DNA of 64,000 nt from Cyanidium caldarium (Eukaryota; Rhodophyta; Bangiophyceae; Cyanidiales; Cyanidiaceae): NCBI GenBank assembly GCA_026184775.1, contig JANCYW010000009.1, forward strand, positions 310,001-374,000. Direction: 5' to 3'. Position numbers and translations under genes: made by a program. The notes beneath the pieces are model-generated. The model searched no databases and was not told the DNA's origin. It saw nothing but the letters and a program-made list of their open reading frames with translations. Below are positions 9,331 to 19,183 of the stretch, in pieces. Numbering within the stretch: the first letter of the stretch is position 1; each line of letters begins with the position of its first letter.

Positions 9331-10137
9331 TTACTGTTTGGTTGGTTCGGTGAAGGCTGCAAAAGCGTCAGCGGTGTCGATGGCGTTACTGTCGTTGCGA
9401 TTCTCCTGGTCAGCCTCCGTGGTGTCTTCGACGGGGAGGGCACTCTCGGTGAGACGGTCTATCTCGCGGTAGCCATCTTCCTCGTCCTCCTCGCGTTCGA
9501 CGTCGTAACTGGCGATCGATGTAGCGCGGCCTGGCACCGAGTCGCCTGCGGCGGACGCGGTGCTCACGGTGGCCGGACCAGCGCGGCGGGGGCGGTCGCC
9601 AGACTCGAGGCCGCGTTGCGGCGGCTGGGCGTAATTCCATTCGGACGGACCGTCGTACCTTCCGGCCCTAGGACTGCTTATGGCCAAGTCGGCGGGCACG
9701 CCGGCGTAGATGAGGGTCTCCAGTTCAGAGGCGGACGTGCCTGGAAAGGCCGTCTTGGCGCACTGGATGGCGAACTTTTTGCTCTCGTCCACGATCTGCG
9801 TCACGTATCCGTGCAGCTTTTTGCCAAAGTGCGGCAGCAGCTCGGCACGGTCGTCGGCCAAGTCGCTGGTGCGCATCACGATGGCGCTGCGATGCACCCA
9901 CTCTACAAACTCGAATACGAGCGTGAGCATCTCCTCCTCGGCGGTGCCCTGGAAGGCGCGGGTATCGTACATTTTCTCGGCCTTGTTGGAGATGAACTGC
10001 TTGGAGGACTTCTTGGAGAAGATCTTGGAGAAAGGGCTGGCGCCGCGCTCCAACGTGCTAGTGAAGGACTCGGTGCGCGGGTGGATACCGCGCGAGTTGT
10101 CAGCGATTGCTTGGCTGGTCAGCGAATTGGGCGCCAT
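9331..10137 (-). CDS. unidentified protein with acidic C-terminus
   Basis: I do not recognise this 268-residue protein. It starts at the ATG at 10137. Residues 1-170 look well folded: a Ser/Lys-rich stretch (SPFSKIFSKKSSKQFISNK), then a probable helical domain with EEEMLTLVFEFVEWVHRSA and HGYVTQIVDESKKFAIQCAK. The remainder is low-complexity, with Gly/Pro/Arg and then strongly acidic residues (about 225-268). No signal peptide or membrane segment is visible. It is divergent from the MRS2-like gene across 703 bp. The codon composition resembles the neighbours, so it is probably a real gene. Confidence 0.6.
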   Translation of the reverse strand: MAPNSLTSQAIADNSRGIHPRTESFTSTLERGASPFSKIFSKKSSKQFISNKAEKMYDTRAFQGTAEEEMLTLVFEFVEWVHRSAIVMRTSDLADDRAELLPHFGKKLHGYVTQIVDESKKFAIQCAKTAFPGTSASELETLIYAGVPADLAISSPRAGRYDGPSEWNYAQPPQRGLESGDRPRRAGPATVSTASAAGDSVPGRATSIASYDVEREEDEEDGYREIDRLTESALPVEDTTEADQENRNDSNAIDTADAFAAFTEPTKQ

Positions 10138-10840
10138 GACGGGGGAGGCGCGATGCCAGCAACCGCGGATGAACAGCCTTCGACAGGCACCCTGAGAGAA
10201 TAAGAGCCAACTGCCGGGCATGGAGAAGGTGCCCGGTCACACGCAAGGGCGAGCGCAGCGGAACGGCGGCACGGAGAATCGGGGAACGGGAATCCGTAAC
10301 GGTTCTACGGTGGGATATCCAAGACGAGAGAAACGAGCACTGCAGTAGCACCGTATCTATGCGACAGGGCGATGGTTGCCAAAATGTGCCTGAATACATC
10401 ACACGCTTACTCTGGCCTCCAAAGTGCGCACTTCAGGCGAGGTTGACGTACAGCCGAGTTGGCGGGCGGCTCCTCCGCCGCACCTCGAGGCAAGTGGGAC
10501 GATAAAGCTAGGTAATGGGCCTGCAAGCTGCATGCGTGCGAGTATCTGTACTCTGCTGGTCCGCACGTTTGGCAACTCCTCTCATCCTATTTTCGGGCAA
10601 CACGCTGGCACGACTCCCATGTTCGCAGCGTCGAAACGGTGAGCTGCGCAGGCGGCGCTATGTTTGGCCCTCGTCAGTCTCGCTTGTGGGAGTGAGACGG
10701 CGCCGATGCGCCGAGGGACACAATTTCCCGCCAGGCAGGGTAGAGAGATCACTTAGGGTGGGAACGTTGTGTAGCACGCACTCCGGCGTCGTTAACGCGG
10801 TGGATGGTGCGTCGGGTGTCTTTCTCGCGCGCGACAAATC
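10138..10840. other. intergenic stretch between divergent genes
   Basis: I see no gene in these 703 bases. Long forward and reverse frames are present but look like GC-rich chance frames. The stretch must contain the promoters of the unidentified gene (reverse) and the MRS2-like gene (forward). I found no clear TATA element, repeat or tRNA. Confidence 0.4.
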
Positions 10841-12472
10841 ATGTACGACGCCTCCGATGCGGAAGACGCCTCTGCGTTCCACGCGGAAAGTACCCCGAGA
10901 TACCGCGCCGCCTTGCCGTCTCAAAGCGAGGGCACGCCGGATAGCTTGGACGACCGCGAGGCGCTCGCGGCTGATCGAATTGGCAGCCGTGACCGGCGAG
11001 ACGCCCGCCGATTGGACGATATTGGCGCCGGGTGGCAAGCGTCCGCTCTTCACTTCGGAGCGCACCCGGCACCGTCTTCTGTGAATGAGGGCATCGCCAA
11101 CGCGCTCTGTTGCTCGACGCTGCGGCGAGGCCTGCACCTTCTTGCCGCCGATACTGGCGATGTTTCGGCCGCGCTGCCCGAGAACACCCGTTCTCGGCTC
11201 GCAGCGCTGGACTTTGCCTCGGCGCTGCGACTCGAGACGGGCGACGTCGCCAAGGGCGATCCGCAAGGACGGTGGCGCCTTTCGGAGTGGATGGACGTGG
11301 AGCGATACAAGACGCTGGGCATCGATTGTCTGTTGTTCGACGTCGCCGGTCAGAGCACGCGCTGCCGATATCCGCGGCAGGAGCTGTTGCGGGATTTGCA
11401 GCGCGGCGCCGGACAGGCGACGCAGTATCCCTATGTGCAGAGCAGCGACGATGCGTTCATTCGGAACTCTGTACCCGTGATTGCGGACGATACCGCGTCG
11501 CCAGCGCGGTGTCGATCGGCATTCGCGCAAGCCGTCCGCCATGGCACGCCGCCCAGCGCCGTCGGCATGCCCAAGATGCGCGATTTGCGGTTGGTGGACC
11601 CGGCTTTCCAGGCCGAGCCGGCGTTGGTGGTGCGCGAGGGTGTCATCTTCGTGGTGCTGGATGACCAACTTCGCTCCGTCATTCAGAGCGACCGCGTGTT
11701 GGTATTCGCGCCGGACAGCGTCCCCACCAAGCACGCGCGAGCGGTGCTCGCCGAACGGTTGGCGGCGGCTGCGGATTCGTGGTACGCGCCGTTCGAGTTT
11801 GTGGTGCTGGAGGCGCTGTTGGTGGCGGGAAGCGACCTGCTGGAGGCCGAAGTGTCCCGACTGGAGCGGCGCATCGACCTATCGTTGGCCACGCTGAGGC
11901 GGCGCATCACCAAGGAGCGCGCCGAACAACTGCGCCTGCTGAAAGCGCGCCTACTGCGCCTGGCGCAGCGATGCCGCACCTTTCGCGATGCGTTGACTCG
12001 TGCGCTGGACGATGAACAGACACTGCGGCACATGTATCTGTCGGAGATGCGGCACGCCATCGGCGCACGACGGGCACTGCACGATGACGAAGAGGTGGAG
12101 CTGCTGCTGGAGAACTACCTGCAGATAGCGCAGAATCAGGTCAGCCGGACAGAGCTGCTAGAGAGGCGCATACGCATCGCCCAGGACATTTACGAGCTGC
12201 AACTGGCCGCCGCCCAGAACCGCCTCTGGTCGTTCTCCATCGTGGTGCGCCTGGCATTTGTCGCCCTGCTTATCATGGCCGTGCCCACCGACTACATCGG
12301 CATGTCGCTATGGCTGCCCATATTCAACGAGCTACACTTCTACTGGCCGTGGTACGTGATGACCAGCCTGACCATCGCCGCCAGCGTTATCGGCGTCGCC
12401 GTAACGTTGCGCCAGTGGTCGGCTCGCGGTCTGCTCTTCGGCCTCTTCTCTCAGGGTGACAGCGAAACATAG
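10841..12472 (+). CDS. MRS2/CorA-type magnesium transporter, divergent
   Basis: The 543-residue protein follows eukaryotic MRS2: the segment MPKMRDLRLVDPAF, then a strand pair (EGVIFVVLDDQLRSVI), APFEFVVLEALLVAGSDLLE, a long helix rich in Leu/Arg, the conserved EEVELLLENYLQIAQ and the terminal pair of membrane helices (about 463-483 and 502-522). The family transports Mg2+ across mitochondrial, plastid or vacuolar membranes. The pore signature between the two helices is Gly-Met-Asn in canonical members; here residues 487-489 read Gly-Met-Ser. The N-terminal 150 residues are Arg/Asp-rich and may include an organelle presequence. Start at the first in-frame ATG is uncertain. Confidence 0.8.
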   Translation: MYDASDAEDASAFHAESTPRYRAALPSQSEGTPDSLDDREALAADRIGSRDRRDARRLDDIGAGWQASALHFGAHPAPSSVNEGIANALCCSTLRRGLHLLAADTGDVSAALPENTRSRLAALDFASALRLETGDVAKGDPQGRWRLSEWMDVERYKTLGIDCLLFDVAGQSTRCRYPRQELLRDLQRGAGQATQYPYVQSSDDAFIRNSVPVIADDTASPARCRSAFAQAVRHGTPPSAVGMPKMRDLRLVDPAFQAEPALVVREGVIFVVLDDQLRSVIQSDRVLVFAPDSVPTKHARAVLAERLAAAADSWYAPFEFVVLEALLVAGSDLLEAEVSRLERRIDLSLATLRRRITKERAEQLRLLKARLLRLAQRCRTFRDALTRALDDEQTLRHMYLSEMRHAIGARRALHDDEEVELLLENYLQIAQNQVSRTELLERRIRIAQDIYELQLAAAQNRLWSFSIVVRLAFVALLIMAVPTDYIGMSLWLPIFNELHFYWPWYVMTSLTIAASVIGVAVTLRQWSARGLLFGLFSQGDSET

Positions 12473-12743
12473 GAGAGAGAGTCTCAGGTGTCCGAGGAAT
12501 TCACCAAGTGGTTGCGCTGAGGACACCGACAGTGTTTTCTCCGCATCGACCCGCCTGCATCATCGACGATCCTCCTCTCGCCATGCCCACATGCGCCCAC
12601 CGCACATCCGGCGGGAGCCGTCGCGCCTCATCGGTGCTCGTTCCGACGGGTCTCGCTCTACCGGAGCGGTACGGGGCATGAACTGGTAGAGGCGCCCTGT
12701 GAACGTCCACAGCACGCTCTGGTAACCGCAAGTCCATTATTCT

Positions 12744-15288
12744 ATGCAGGAGTCGTGCAGCGAGTTTAGCAGTGAGGATGCGTTGGCGTTGGTGAACTTG
12801 GTGGACTCGGGCGAGCTGTCGGTGGCGGAGCTGGTGGAGCAGCTGTTTCCGGGTCGGGTGCGGCAGCAGCAGTTGCTGGGGCGTCATGTGGAGAAGGGTC
12901 GGTTGTACCGGTGGTTGGAACTGCGGCGGCGGGTGTTGCGACAGAAACAACAACAGCAACAGCAACCGTCGTCGCCACGCGAGTCGACGTCCATGGAGAG
13001 CGGCGACGAGGGCGTCCTGGCGGACGACGAGTCGGAGCTGATGCCGGATCTGGACTGGAACGAGGGCGGCAGCGGCGGCGGTTGCGGCAGTGAGGAGGAC
13101 TTGGAGGCGCTGGATCGCAACTTGCGAGCGCTACTAGAGGTGGCGCGAGAGCGCCGGCTGCGGCATGTGCGGCGGCTACGACAAGTGCGCGACCGAGCAG
13201 GCGAGCTGCTGGGTGGAGTGCGCGAGCAACTGCGGCCGGCGTTGGAGTCGCTGCAGGCGGACGTGCTGGAGGCGCTGACGCAGCTGGCCGGCGACTTGGC
13301 GGACCTGCAAGCGGTTCGCGATGAGCTGTTTCGGCGCCGCGACGAGCACATCCGGCGGCTGCTCCACGAAGCGGAGGATCGGCTGTGCACCCTGCAGCAG
13401 GAGCTGGAGAGCGCGCTGCAGGAAGATGACGGGGAGGCGGCCGCCGAATCGATGCTGGCTATGTCGAACGTGTTGCGCGAAGTGGAGGAGGGCGTGGGCT
13501 TGTCGCCGGGGGATTTGGCCAAGATACGTCGCCAGGCGCTGGAACGCTATCGCCAGTGGGTGCGTCGCAAGTGCAGCGAGTACCTGAAGCGACTGGGTCC
13601 GTGGCCGATCAGCGGTGGCGACAACGGCAGCGCCGGAGCGTCGCGGTATTCGGGTCCACGCGGACTGGACGCCCAGATACGGGCACTGGCACAGCAGTCG
13701 GTGCGGGTGTTCCGCGACTATTATTGCCCGAGCGGTTTCGCTACGGAGAGCGAGGACGAGGAGGGACGGCACGGTAGCGCCAATGAGGCGGCGTTGCTGG
13801 CAGCATCCCCAACGGATCGTCGCGAGGCGCGCTACTTTGAGTATTGCCTTTTGCAGACGCCAGCGCAGACGTTTCGCGACGCGTTTTCAGCGTTCCAGTC
13901 GTCGGCGGGGGAGTCGTCCACGGCGGCGGCGGCGATGGGTGCGGTTCATCAAGGCGCCACTGTGGCCGAAGCCACGGACGTGCAGTCACGACCGCCGGGT
14001 GCATCCGGTGCGGCTGCGGTAGAGTACGCGTTGCGCTATGTGCAGCAGTTTGCGACCAGCACCACGCCATTCCTGCACGCGCTTTTCGACGGCCTGCACG
14101 AGACCGCCTTCGATCTGGTGGACTCGGTCCGGCACGAGTTTGTGGCCATCGTGACCGAGACGGTGTTTGAGAGTCTGGAGGCGGCGCCGGACACCGCCGA
14201 GACGGCGTTGTTGCGGCAGCGCGGCCGAGCGTCCGTGTCCACTTTCCAGAGCGGCGTGTTGGCGTTGGTGGATGCGCTGGCGCAATACGATCGCCAAGTC
14301 GGCTTGGGCACCGTCGCCGAGAACCATTCGCTGATGCATGCGTGGATGGAGGCGGAGTTTGCCGCTGCGTTACAGGCGCTGGAGAGCGCCCTGAGCACCG
14401 AACAGGCGCTGCAGCTGTCATTGGCCGGGGAGCCGTCGGGGACGCGGTGGGGTGGCGCCGATCAGGAGGCGGTGGCCGTCGCGGAGGAGGAGCATGGCGC
14501 CGCAGCCCGCTTGTCCCTGCGCAGTGTGGGCGGCCTGCCGGAGATCGCTCGCACGCTGCACTCGCTGGCGACGCGGTGCCGGGCGCTACCGCTCCATCCA
14601 CATCGCGCGCGTTACCGCTTTGCGCAGTCGGTGCTGGCGCCGCTGGTGGCGTGGCTGATTGCGCAGCTGCACGATCGGATGCGCGAACTGGAGGCGGCCT
14701 GTCTGAGCAGCCTGCCGCGGGAGAGCACTTCCCCGACCGCGGCGGCGGCGGCGGCGGTGGATGACTCGGAGGCGACGCTCACCGTCTACGCCTGCAGCCA
14801 CGAGGCGTTGTATCGGGTGTTGTCGCTGGCCGCCGCCGCATACTTACTGGCGGAGGACATCCACCAACACGTGGTGCTCTACTTGTACGATGTGGAGGAG
14901 GCGTTCGCGCCGGATCTCGGCGAGGAGGAGGGTGCCAGTTCGGGCAGCGACAGCACCCCCCGCCGCAACATTGCCGGTGCTGGAAACATCTACGACGGCA
15001 TCTCCAACGAGGTGGCTGCGTTGCGTCGTCTGGCGGCCAACGCGCTCGCCTCATTCGCCGACACGATGACCACCGCGTTGGCGCCGTGTTTCGTGTGCGA
15101 CGTCGCCGCTGCTGCGGACGCCAACGATGCGCGTCGGGCGCACGCTCTGAGCACCGTGCAAGAGGCGGTATCGGTGAGTGCGCGGGCGTTGCGCGGCCAC
15201 CGCGTGCTGTCGTTGTGGTTCTGGGCGCCGTTCTTTCTCCAACTGGACGCCAAGCTGGCGGCGTGCATCGCCCAGTGGCAGCAACAAG

Positions 15289-15322
<34 letters not shown>

Positions 15323-15662
15323 TTGGGACGATGACGAAGGCCAGTGGGAAGACAACAAGACGGTGACGACGGACGAAGCACTGTCGCCGCGATGCCAACC
15401 GTCCTGGATGCCTGCTGTTTTACCGATCGATGCCGATATGGTGGATCGCCTTATCGCGTACGCCGAGGCCAACTTTTTCCTCAAGCACCCGCCGCTGCAC
15501 CGCACCAAACATGTGTTGACGCAATTGCTCCATGAGCAACAACAACAACAACAACAACAACAACAGCAACAATCGCCCGAAGTGCCACCGGGGGAGGGCG
15601 CCTCCGGTGGCCGCGTCGCACGAGACACCGTCGAGGCCGCACGGCCACGCGTAGCCCCGTGA
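12744..15662 (+). CDS. large helical protein with polyglutamine tracts, unidentified
   Basis: The 972-residue protein begins with a helical segment (residues 1-65), a short glutamine run, an acidic linker, and then long Leu/Arg/Glu-rich helices (about 120-290) with coiled-coil character. The middle and C-terminal parts are also helical (for example EYALRYVQQFATSTTPFLHAL). Two long glutamine tracts lie near residues 848-860 and 932-944, written mostly as CAA. The all-helical make-up recalls vesicle-tethering (COG/exocyst-like) subunits, but I cannot match a specific subunit and do not assign one. The C-terminus (LIAYAEANFFLKHPPLHRT, then HVLTQLLHEQ) looks conserved. It ends convergently with the PEP-mutase-like gene, 35 bp away. 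Confidence 0.6.
15278..15320 (+). repeat. CAA/CAG trinucleotide repeat (polyglutamine)
   Basis: A run of mostly CAA codons lies inside the large helical protein gene and is read as glutamine with one glutamate near the start. A second CAA run lies at about 15536-15572 in the same frame, and a shorter CAA/CAG run near 12946-12966. These are in-frame microsatellites that could vary in length between strains. Confidence 0.8.
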
Positions 15663-15697
15663 GGGTGTTCGGTAAAGATCCATTCGACAGTACCGCC

Positions 15698-16756
15698 TCA
15701 CTCTCCGGCCTGCATTTGGCGGTAGCGTTCGGAGTCGGCGTCGTACTCGGTGAAGCCGACGATGTCGCGCGTCTCCGCGAAATCCAGCAGCAGCGACGAA
15801 ACCTCCTCGGGGCGGCCAGTACGCAGCACCTGCAGCGCGTCGCGCATCGCCCGCAATGACGCCGACAACAACGTCAGCGGATAGGCGGCGATGCGATATC
15901 CCAGCTGCTGCAGTTGTTCCGGGGCGAGCACCGGTGTCATGCCATTCTCGATCATATTGGCCAGCAGCGGCATGTCGCCCAGCGCGTCGGCAATGCGCTG
16001 CAGGTCGTCGACGGTGCGCGGCGCCTCCACGAACAGCACATCTGCACCGAGGCGGCGCGCCTGCTGCATGCGCCACAGCGCCTCGTCGAGGCCGTGCGTG
16101 GCCACCGCATCGGTGCGCGCCACCACTACGATGTCGTCGGCCGTGGCGCGCGCATCCACGGCCGCCGCCCACCGCCGCAGCGCTTCATCGCGGTCCACCA
16201 CGCTCTTGCCGCGGGTGTGCCCGCAGCGCTTCGGATTCAGCTGGTCCTCGATGAGTACGCCCGCCAGGCCGGCGCGCGCAAAACCGCGCACGGTGCGCTT
16301 CACGTTCATCGCGTTGCCGTACCCGGTATCGCCGTCGCCAATCACAGGCAGCGTCGGCGGTATGGCCTCGGTGATTTCCCGGGCACGCTGCTGCACCTCG
16401 GCATAGGAGACGAGACCGGTGTCGGGCAGGCCCAGCGTGGCCGCCACCCCAAACCCCGACATGAACGTCAGCGGGTAGCCGGCACGGTGGATCATCCGGG
16501 CCGAGAGCGCGTCGAAGCAACAAGGCATCTGCAGCAGTTGCGGTCGCGCCAGCAGCTGCCGCAAGTGCGCCACCGCCTGCTGCTGTTGGTTACGGGGCGC
16601 GGCGGCGGGCGGTGATGAAGTCGCCCGGTCCGCAGTGGCCGACGCTCGCCAGCAGGCGCGGGTGCTCACCCCAGGGCGGCGATCGGAGGCGGCGTCGAGA
16701 GCACGGCGGTGCGCTGGCTCTCTGCGCGTCCACCTCGTCTGCAAGATGAAGCCCAT
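15698..16756 (-). CDS. PEP mutase / isocitrate lyase superfamily enzyme
   Basis: The 352-residue protein is a member of the isocitrate-lyase/PEP-mutase superfamily. It shows the opening PCCFDALSARMIHRAGYPLT, the metal-site segment PVIGDGDTGYGN, the loop KRCGHTRGK (Lys176, Cys178) that carries the catalytic Cys in lyases, and IVVVARTDAV. The K-x-CGH form is typical of methylisocitrate/oxaloacetate-type lyases and the plant carboxyvinyl-carboxyphosphonate phosphorylmutase-like proteins. The exact substrate cannot be told from sequence. About 65 N-terminal residues rich in Arg, Ala and Ser precede the barrel and look like an organelle presequence. It is convergent with the polyglutamine gene. 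Confidence 0.83.
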   Translation of the reverse strand: MGFILQTRWTRREPAHRRALDAASDRRPGVSTRACWRASATADRATSSPPAAAPRNQQQQAVAHLRQLLARPQLLQMPCCFDALSARMIHRAGYPLTFMSGFGVAATLGLPDTGLVSYAEVQQRAREITEAIPPTLPVIGDGDTGYGNAMNVKRTVRGFARAGLAGVLIEDQLNPKRCGHTRGKSVVDRDEALRRWAAAVDARATADDIVVVARTDAVATHGLDEALWRMQQARRLGADVLFVEAPRTVDDLQRIADALGDMPLLANMIENGMTPVLAPEQLQQLGYRIAAYPLTLLSASLRAMRDALQVLRTGRPEEVSSLLLDFAETRDIVGFTEYDADSERYRQMQAGE

Positions 16757-17114
16757 TTCGGGAGCAAGATCCTGGCGAAAGAGGCGTCAGTTTGCTTCGT
16801 TGGTGACGGCAAGATGAGATTGCCCAGGCCCACCTCCCCTGCCGACGTCCGTAACACCGTTCACGTCTTGCGGCGGGCGCGGAACATCTCCGTCGATGCA
16901 GACCGTCAACGGATATCCGCGTAACCGCGGACGGCATGACAGCGTGTGCCCGTACCGGATAACAACAAAAGTGGAGCGTCCAGTTTTACTCGCGGTACAT
17001 GTCCGTGAGCAGCGTGCGATGCCATCTCGCGATGACCCGATATCCGCCTTCCCGTCTGACATCCACTCGCTTACGGCGCGCCTACTCGCCATACGTGCTC
17101 GAGACGGGCGCCTG
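16757..17114. other. intergenic stretch, promoter of the reverse-strand enzyme
   Basis: No gene is supported. The spacer separates two reverse-strand genes and must hold the promoter of the PEP-mutase-like gene and the 3' end of the phosphatase gene. At 16922-16933 it contains TAACCGCGGACG, which repeats 12 of the 14 bases shared by both cytochrome c introns but without the ACT that would complete a branch point. Confidence 0.4.
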
Positions 17115-18668
17115 TCACCTCTCCCACTTGAACAGGCCCTTCGTCTCCCGCTCTCCCTTTATTCTCGTCCAGCGATCCGCAAAGCTGCGCACAAACGCCT
17201 CCTGTCTCAGGCCGCCGCCATCGGTCGCGTAGAGGTGTTCTTGTTTCAGTGCCTGGTCCACCGAGGCGCCGTGAGCGATGCGCCAGCATGCCACCATAGT
17301 GCCGGTGCGTCCGATGCCCGCTTTGCAGGACACATACAGCGGCCGATTGCTGGCCTCGTTCACCAGATCCACGAACGAGAGCACCTGCGCGAACGTCGGC
17401 GCCTGAAAGTCCTCGATGGCGATGTGGTATCGGCGGATCGGGCCCCAGGAGGCGCTGTCGGGTGCGTCCCACTGATTGCCGCGGTCGGTGCCACGCAGGT
17501 CCACCGACGCGCGCACTCCGTAATCCATGAGCCAGCGCATGCCGGCAGCGGTCGGCTGGCCGCCGCGCAGCAGCGTCGCCGGCTCGACGATCTCAAAGTT
17601 GGGAATGTCCGCAAACCGCGGTCGAAGCAGCATCGACTCGCCGTGTAGTACGGGCGGTTGGCCCAGCGCCACGGCCGCGTACGCGGTCTCCTCAAACAGC
17701 GAGGCGCGCAGGTTCTCCAACGGCCGTTGAATGGTCAGCGGCAGGCCGGCCGAGGCATTGCCCGAGGGCGTGTCAGGGCAGTCCCCCAGCGATCGCTCCA
17801 GGTGCTCGTGCAGTCGCCCCAGCGTCTGCCGCAGCCGCGACCGGCCACGCACTCGGTACGTGCCGATGCGCAAATGCGCCGCCGCCTCGTTCAGCGTCTC
17901 CAAATGACTCATCGTGGGCGCGCGCGCCCCTTCCGGCACCTGCGGCAAGTAGGCGTACACGGCGCGCTGCACCTCCTGATGCAGGATGCGCAACGACAGC
18001 AGCTCCAGCATGAGCGCGTTTTCCTGCGTGACCAGCTGCAGCGCATGGCGGGTAACCTGATCGTGTGCCGAAGTGCCGTTGGTGCCCGGCGACATGGCGG
18101 CGTCGGGCGTGGGCATGCTCGTCGTCGTCGTCGTCGTCGCCGTCGGTGATACCGACCACTTTTCGTAGCTGTTATCCATGAGGGCGCTGCGCAACTCCTC
18201 CACCATGGTGCGAATCAGCTCGGGCGGTTGCAACGGATCCAGCGCGGTGCGCAGCTCCCACAGCACTTGCCGCATGTCCGCCTTCAATCGCGGCCGGTCC
18301 GCAGGCGCCACTGCGCGCCGGGCGGATTCGTGTAGCGAGCACGCCAGCGCTTCCAACTCGAGAAGCAGCGCGTCCACCGGCGCCTGCACGCCCGACGCCG
18401 TGTGGCGCAGCAGCGACCACCGAATACGGTCGGAGAGGTCTTGCGCCACTAGTCGCACCAACTGCGCCTTGACGCGGACGATGGCCTCGTTCCGCCGCAC
18501 CTGGTCCCCCGACGCCAGCTGCTTCGCTCGAATGAGCTCCAACGCCATGTCATCTAGAGTGTCGGTAGTCAGTCCCACGGTTCCCGACGGCCGACCTTCC
18601 CTGAGCGATGCGACAGCGTTCCCGCGAGATGCAGACGTCGCACGGGGCATTCGGAACGCCTCGCACAT
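17115..18668 (-). CDS. phosphatase resembling the N-terminal domain of plant NADK2
   Basis: The protein of about 517 residues has a helical N-terminal half and a Cys-based phosphatase domain in the last 150 residues. The domain reads LLRGGQPTAAGMRWLMDYG, VDLRG, APTFAQVLSFVDLV and YVSCKAGIGRTGTM, with Cys448 and the Arg of a Cys-x5-Arg loop. This order, including the preceding FRGGQ-type and APT-type segments, is that of the phosphatase-like domain at the N-terminus of plastid NAD kinase 2; no kinase domain follows here. The residue before the Cys is Ser rather than the usual His. I place the start at 18668, giving a presequence-like N-terminus; 18548 (MALELIRAK) and an open extension to 19004 are alternatives. 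Confidence 0.65.
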   Translation of the reverse strand: MCEAFRMPRATSASRGNAVASLREGRPSGTVGLTTDTLDDMALELIRAKQLASGDQVRRNEAIVRVKAQLVRLVAQDLSDRIRWSLLRHTASGVQAPVDALLLELEALACSLHESARRAVAPADRPRLKADMRQVLWELRTALDPLQPPELIRTMVEELRSALMDNSYEKWSVSPTATTTTTTSMPTPDAAMSPGTNGTSAHDQVTRHALQLVTQENALMLELLSLRILHQEVQRAVYAYLPQVPEGARAPTMSHLETLNEAAAHLRIGTYRVRGRSRLRQTLGRLHEHLERSLGDCPDTPSGNASAGLPLTIQRPLENLRASLFEETAYAAVALGQPPVLHGESMLLRPRFADIPNFEIVEPATLLRGGQPTAAGMRWLMDYGVRASVDLRGTDRGNQWDAPDSASWGPIRRYHIAIEDFQAPTFAQVLSFVDLVNEASNRPLYVSCKAGIGRTGTMVACWRIAHGASVDQALKQEHLYATDGGGLRQEAFVRSFADRWTRIKGERETKGLFKWER

Positions 18669-19183
18669 CCGCCAGCCGGCGGGTCGTTTGCACGCCGCCC
18701 ACCATCCTCGCCGCAGCACCGACACAAGCGGCAACGCCCTCTCTCGACAGCGCGCTGACCACCGAGTAGCGCCATTCCCTGCTCGCCGCAGAGGACACGC
18801 TACAAAAGCGCCCGACCCGTTCACCCGCCCACTCGGCAACCGGGCTGTCGCCCCTCTCCCGGCTGTGTTCCACGCAGACCCCCAAACACCCGCCTCCCCA
18901 CCCATTCTTCTTGCGTCCTGTCGCATCCTGGCCTCAGCGCTACCGTCCCGTCCGGTGCTCACACACGGACCCACTTGAGAGGTTCCTCCGCGAGCGCCCA
19001 TCAACCGGGCGGCTTGGGTGCTCTCGAGAGGAGCCGCACCACGCGCGGCCTATGCGCAGCGGTGCGTCGAGCGGGTCGTTTGGAGTGTACAGCGCGCACG
19101 ATGGTGTCGCAGAGCACCGCAGCCGTGCGAGAAAGACGAGAGGCACGCCTTCGTTGTTATATAGTCCTATCCCAGTGATGCGT
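18669..19183. other. intergenic stretch between two reverse-strand genes
   Basis: No separate gene is supported. The reverse frame of the phosphatase stays open to 19004, so part of this could be coding if translation starts further upstream. A TATATA-like element at about 19157-19163 lies just beyond the CSN4 stop codon and could belong to the phosphatase promoter. Confidence 0.35.

Noticed and set aside
12744-15662. Assignment of the polyglutamine protein to a COG or exocyst subunit
   Set aside because: The all-helical pattern is suggestive, but I could not match any subunit-specific segment.
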